Positions 31,406 through 34,719 of a DNA stretch of 34,719 nucleotides are shown here, one piece after another. Under the pieces are notes generated by a model that was given only the letters and a program-made list of their open reading frames with translations, was not told the origin of the DNA and ran no database searches. The position numbers and the translations under genes are program-made. This DNA is from Cellulomonas sp. IC4_254 (lineage in GTDB: Bacteria > Actinomycetota > Actinomycetes > Actinomycetales > Cellulomonadaceae), in contig NZ_JAANNB010000015.1 in the NCBI RefSeq assembly GCF_011603975.1, positions 1-34,719 on the forward strand. Reading direction: 5' to 3'. Each line of letters begins with the position of its first letter. Within the stretch, counting starts at the first letter, position 1.

Positions 31406-31578
31406 GCGCCGCCTCCCGCGATCCGGGCCGGCGCGTGCGCGCGGCCCCGCCGTCGTTCCTACCGTGCCCGGCGCCGCGGAGCCACGGCCCGGCGATCCGT
31501 GGATGAGCGCGCCCTGGATCGGCCCGGGCGGCCCGGCGACGGTGGTCCCACCACCACCGACGCACCCCAGGAGCCACC
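31406..31578. promoter_or_regulatory. Divergent promoter region, MmyB regulator / SDR
   Basis: 173 bp holding promoters for both genes. GGTGGT-CCC-ACCACC (31542-31556), a perfect 6-bp dyad, lies 22 bp before the SDR start and is the best operator candidate. Confidence 0.45.
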
Positions 31579-32511
31579 GTGTCCCGCGACCTCGACATCA
31601 CCGTCCCCGACCAGTCCGGCCGCCGCGCCGTCGTCACCGGCGGGAGCGACGGCATCGGCCTCGGCATCGCGACCCGGCTCGCCGCCGCCGGCGCCGAGGT
31701 CGTCCTGCCGGTCCGCAACCCCCGCAAGGGCGAGGACGCCCTGGCCGCCATCCGCGCGTCGGTCCCCGGCGCCGACGTGTCCCTGCGCGCGCTCGACCTG
31801 TCGTCGCTCGACTCCGTCGCCGCGCTCGGCCGCACCCTGCTGGACGAGGACCGGCCGGTGCACCTGCTGATCGGCAACGCCGGCGTCATGACGCCGCCCG
31901 ACCGCCGGACGACCGCCGACGGCTTCGAGCTCCAGCTCGGCACGAACCACCTCGGCCACGCCGCGCTGGTGCTGCACCTCCTCCCGCTGCTCCGCGCCGG
32001 CCGGGCCCGGGTGGTGTCGCAGCTCAGCATCGCCGCCGCGCGCGGCACCGTGCACTGGGACGACCTGAGCTGGGAGCGGTCGTACGACGGGATGGCCGCC
32101 TACCGGTCGTCGAAGATCGCGTACGGGCTGTTCGGGCTGGAGCTCGCCCGGCGCAGCGAGGCCGCCGGCTGGGGGATCACCAGCGTGCTCGCGCACCCGG
32201 GCGTCGCCCCGACGAGCCTGCTCGCCGCGCGCCCCGAGGTCGGCCGGGCCGCCGACACCCGGGAGGTCCGGCTGATCCGGCGGCTGTCCGCGTGGGGCGT
32301 CGTCGGCACGCCGCGGACCGCCGGGCTGCCCGCCCTGCACGCCGCGACGTCGCCCGACGTCGCCGGCGGGCGGCTGTACGGGCCGGGCGGCCCGGGCCAC
32401 CTCGCGGGCGCGCCCGCCGAGCAGCGGCTGTACCGGTCGCTGCGCAACGCCGACGAGGCCCGGCGGGTGTGGACGGAGACGGAGCGGCTGGTCGGGGTCC
32501 GCGCGGCGTGA
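31579..32511 (+). CDS. Short-chain dehydrogenase/reductase (SDR)
   Basis: A 310-residue NAD(P)-dependent oxidoreductase. Rossmann motif [14 protein letters not shown] (18-31), Arg in [12 protein letters not shown] suggesting NADP preference, NAGVM after [18 protein letters not shown], catalytic Ser in VVSQLSIAA, and the YRSSK catalytic Tyr-Lys pair at about 175-179. This is the retinol-dehydrogenase-like or wide-substrate actinobacterial SDR type. GTG 31579 has AGGAG at good spacing. The SDR tail (about 240-310) is longer than the classic 250-residue form. The substrate is unknown; it is likely controlled by the divergent MmyB-like regulator. Confidence 0.93.
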   Translation: MSRDLDITVPDQSGRRAVVTGGSDGIGLGIATRLAAAGAEVVLPVRNPRKGEDALAAIRASVPGADVSLRALDLSSLDSVAALGRTLLDEDRPVHLLIGNAGVMTPPDRRTTADGFELQLGTNHLGHAALVLHLLPLLRAGRARVVSQLSIAAARGTVHWDDLSWERSYDGMAAYRSSKIAYGLFGLELARRSEAAGWGITSVLAHPGVAPTSLLAARPEVGRAADTREVRLIRRLSAWGVVGTPRTAGLPALHAATSPDVAGGRLYGPGGPGHLAGAPAEQRLYRSLRNADEARRVWTETERLVGVRAA

Positions 32512-32520
32512 CGGCCGGGG

Positions 32521-32576
32521 CGCGTCAGCCCCGGGCAGGGGGCGTCAGCCCCGGGCAGGGGGCGTCAGCCCCGGGC
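32521..32576 (-). repeat. 20-bp tandem repeat (2.8 copies) spanning a stop codon
   Basis: GCGTCAGCCCCGGGCAGGG-type units start at 32521, 32541 and 32561, identical apart from the first base and the last few. The third copy contains the stop codon (TCA at 32565-32567) and last codons of the sucrose phosphorylase gene, so the gene end was duplicated downstream. Confidence 0.88.
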
Positions 32577-34085
32577 CGCCCCGGCGTCCGCTAGCGCCGC
32601 CAGGTCCGCCACCGACGCGTACCGCGCGGCGCCCTGCGGCCCGCCGGACACCTCGATCGCGAACGCCGGCACCCCGGGCGTCAGGTCGACGGTCAGCACC
32701 GCCGTCGCCCCTGCGCCGTCGTCCCAGCCGAGCACGAGTCGCGCCGGGCCGTCCTGGCGGGCTGCGAACGCCCCGCCGAACGCCGGGTGGTGCGTCCGCA
32801 GCGCGACCAGCCCGAGCTGCGCCCGGGTGACCTCGCCGGCGAGCGCCGCCGCGAGCTCGGCCGCGTCGTAGACGTGCCGGTTCACCTCGCGCCCCTGGCC
32901 GGTGCGGGTGAACCGGTCCATGTCGTCCGTGCCCGCGAGCAGGCCGACGTAGTAGATCTGCGGCCGGCCCGGCACGAACAGCTGCACCGCGCGGGCGAGC
33001 AGGTACGCGACCGGGTCCTCACCGAGCACCGAGAAGAACGTCGCGTTGACCTGGTGCGGCATCGCGGCCCACGCCGGGGTGGTCGACGCGAGCGCCGAGC
33101 GGCCCGCGGTCCGCCGCTCGGCCTCGGCGAACACCGCCGCCATCTCCTCGGCCGAGAGCAGGCCGGGGCGGTCGCCGGACGGGCCCGCGTCGATGACGCC
33201 GATGCCGTCGTGGGTGTCGAGGACGGTGATCGCGTTCCGCGGCCGGATCTCCAGCCAGTGCGCGAGCCGGGCCACCTCCCCCGTCGCCAGCCCGTGCAGC
33301 AGCAGCGGCGGCAGCGCGAAGTCGTAGACCAGGTCCACCAGCGGGGCGATCGCCGCCTGCTGGGTGTGGTGCGCGTGCACCTCGACCAGCACCTGGAGCC
33401 CCTCGGCGTGCGCGAGCGCGGTGATCTCCTCGACGAACGCCAGCGTCTGCGGCGTCATGAACGAGTCGGTGCCCGGGGTCTTCACCGCGTAGCCGACCGC
33501 GTCGAGGCGGACCGTCGACACCCCGCCGTCCGCGAGCGTGCGCAGGGTCCGGCGCAGGTAGTCCCGGGCGGCGGGGTGCTGCACGTCGAGGTCGACCTGG
33601 GTCGGCATGAACGTGGTCCACACCAGCCGGCGGGTGCCGTCCGCCCGCTGGTAGGGCGTGAACGGCAGGCCGAGCCGCGGGCGGTAGAACGCGGTGATCT
33701 CGCGCTCCCCGGCGCCGTCGGGGAACACGGTGTCGTAGGTGAGGAACATGCCGTCGGAGGGCGACGCCTCGCCGCGGGCCAGCCAGTCGCGGAACTCGGC
33801 CGAGTCCGCCGACACGTGGTTCACGATGAGGTCGGCGGTCACGTGCACGCCGTCGGCGGCGAGCGCCCGCACGTCGTCCCAGGTGCCGAGGCGCGGGTCG
33901 ACGGCGTTGTGGTCGACCGGGTCGAAGCCGGCGTCGTCGCCGTCGAACGGCACGAAGAACGGCAGCAGGTGCACGCCGCGGAACGCCGCCAGCGGGCCGT
34001 CGGCCAGCAGCGCCCGCACGCCCGCGAGGTCGCCGCCGAGCCGCTCGGTGTAGGCGAGCAGGTGCACGCCGTGGTCGCCGGTCAC
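32565..34085 (-). CDS. Sucrose phosphorylase-family enzyme (GH13_18)
   Basis: A 506-residue GH13 subfamily 18 enzyme that reversibly phosphorolyses sucrose (or a close glucosyl acceptor such as glucosylglycerate) to glucose 1-phosphate. It aligns along its whole length with bifidobacterial sucrose phosphorylase (504 residues): GVHLLPFFVPFDGDDAGFDP (37-56), nucleophile Asp195 in TVRLDAVGYAVK, acid/base Glu235 in QVLVEVHAHH, third acid Asp293 in TVLDTHDGIGV. MPTQVDLDVQHPAARDYLRR and PGRPQIYYVGLLAGTDDMDR are also conserved. GTG 34085 overlaps the racemase-like gene stop by 4 bases. The acceptor loop is not decisive between sucrose and sucrose-6-phosphate or glucosylglycerate phosphorylases. No signal peptide. 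Confidence 0.9.
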   Translation of the reverse strand: MTGDHGVHLLAYTERLGGDLAGVRALLADGPLAAFRGVHLLPFFVPFDGDDAGFDPVDHNAVDPRLGTWDDVRALAADGVHVTADLIVNHVSADSAEFRDWLARGEASPSDGMFLTYDTVFPDGAGEREITAFYRPRLGLPFTPYQRADGTRRLVWTTFMPTQVDLDVQHPAARDYLRRTLRTLADGGVSTVRLDAVGYAVKTPGTDSFMTPQTLAFVEEITALAHAEGLQVLVEVHAHHTQQAAIAPLVDLVYDFALPPLLLHGLATGEVARLAHWLEIRPRNAITVLDTHDGIGVIDAGPSGDRPGLLSAEEMAAVFAEAERRTAGRSALASTTPAWAAMPHQVNATFFSVLGEDPVAYLLARAVQLFVPGRPQIYYVGLLAGTDDMDRFTRTGQGREVNRHVYDAAELAAALAGEVTRAQLGLVALRTHHPAFGGAFAARQDGPARLVLGWDDGAGATAVLTVDLTPGVPAFAIEVSGGPQGAARYASVADLAALADAGAARG

Positions 34086-34719
34086 CGCGCACCGCCCGCC
34101 AGCGCGGCGACGAGCGCCGCCAGACCGCCCGCGGGCGAGGTCAGCACCGGGACCGCCGCCCGCGCCCGCTCCGCCGCCCCGGCCATCGACGCCTGCGCGA
34201 GCACCACCACGTCGGCCTCGGCCGCGGCCTCGGTGACGGCGCGGGCCACCAGATCGTCGGCCCGGTCGCCGTCGCCGGCGTCCCGCGCGGCCGCGGCCCC
34301 GTCGACCACCCGGGTGTCGACCGCCACGGCCGCGCCCGCGTCCGCCGCGGCGCGCTCGACCAGGCGGCCCGTCGGGCCGAGCGTTGAGGCGAGCGTGGCC
34401 AGGACGGCCACCCGGCCGCGCGCGCCGGGACCCGACGCGACGCCGACCGCCTCCCGCGCCATGGGGGCGTCGACCCGGAGCACCGGCAGGTCGACCCGGG
34501 CCGCCGCGGCCTCCGCCGCCTCGCCGACGGACGAGCAGGTCACGAGCACCGCCGACGCGCCCGCGGCGGCGAGGTGCCGCACGTGGCCGAGCACCGCGGC
34601 CTCGACCTCCGGGGTCACGCCGGACGCGACCGCCGTGGCGAGCAGCCAACCGTCGACGACGTGCACCCGGCGCAGCCCGGGGGACGCGGCGTCCAGGTCG
34701 GCGTCGAACCGGGCCGCGA
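34082..34719 (-). CDS. Asp/Glu/hydantoin racemase-family protein, partial
   Basis: The gene runs off the right edge; 211 codons plus stop are visible. It contains VHVVDGWLLATAVASGVTPE, the active-site loop AVLVTCSSVGEAAEAA with Cys, PVLRVDAPMAREAVGVASGP and RVAVLATLASTLGPTGRLVE, then VVVLAQASMAGAAERA near the end. Racemases of this fold use two cysteines; here the second position (LAQASM) has no Cys, as in many uncharacterised subfamily members. So racemisation is doubtful, and an isomerase/decarboxylase-like role is possible. It is translationally coupled to the sucrose phosphorylase gene, an unusual neighbour for an amino-acid racemase, and may be part of a sugar cluster to the right. Confidence 0.8.
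   Translation of the reverse strand, partial: AARFDADLDAASPGLRRVHVVDGWLLATAVASGVTPEVEAAVLGHVRHLAAAGASAVLVTCSSVGEAAEAAAARVDLPVLRVDAPMAREAVGVASGPGARGRVAVLATLASTLGPTGRLVERAAADAGAAVAVDTRVVDGAAAARDAGDGDRADDLVARAVTEAAAEADVVVLAQASMAGAAERARAAVPVLTSPAGGLAALVAALAGGAR

Overview
The window is very GC-rich, with almost exclusively G/C third codon positions, many GTG starts and dense 4-base gene overlaps. It begins with the tail of an ftsB-like gene followed by DUF501 and ppx, a gene order typical of Actinobacteria (eno-ftsB-DUF501-ppx). Together with pectin and beta-galactoside catabolism and GAF-ANTAR proteins, this suggests a Micrococcales actinomycete, perhaps a Cellulomonas relative. The genus is an inference. 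There is no integrase, transposase, CRISPR array, rRNA or phage gene, so this looks like ordinary chromosome with catabolic accessory clusters.

Layout. 1-5730: ftsB' - DUF501 - ppx, then a 634-bp intergenic stretch packed with palindromic and tandem repeats, a PadR/HAAS-membrane-protein operon, type II NADH dehydrogenase, a terminator and an unusual tRNA. 5800-8010: three GAF-ANTAR proteins. 8231-9813: a DHA2-type MFS exporter. 9831-12701: a GH42 beta-galactosidase and TetR regulator, read leftwards from a TetR-like operator. 12881-15872: a fourth GAF-ANTAR protein, a SnoaL-like protein, a TusA-like protein, a 61-bp hairpin and a siderophore-interacting reductase. 16010-17804: a divergent MarR/MFS pair around a shared operator. 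17816-21903: two-component system (LuxR-type response regulator and histidine kinase) and an ABC transporter. 22172-23032: Bax inhibitor-1 family protein. 23138-30436: a four-gene uronate/pectin operon on the minus strand with a LacI-type operator at its start. 30521-32511: a divergent MmyB-like regulator and short-chain dehydrogenase. 32565-34719: sucrose phosphorylase-like GH13 and an Asp/Glu racemase-family protein running off the right edge.

How the genes work together. The 23-30 kb operon forms a logical pathway. GH105 releases unsaturated uronate from pectin-type oligosaccharides, the KduI domain would isomerise the resulting 5-keto-4-deoxyuronate, and UxaC and UxaB take galacturonate through tagaturonate to altronate. 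Its first gene is strange: a GH2 glycosidase is joined in frame to a KduI lacking about its first 80 residues, as if two neighbouring genes had fused by deletion.

The most novel-looking signal is a nested palindromic repeat. Two sequence families (GAGATA and TTCGGTG cores) share one design: two direct copies of the core 19 bp apart, followed by two inverted copies. A TTCGGTG element with identical 60-bp geometry occurs once between genes (2081-2140) and once inside the GH2 coding region (29630-29689), where it is read through in frame.
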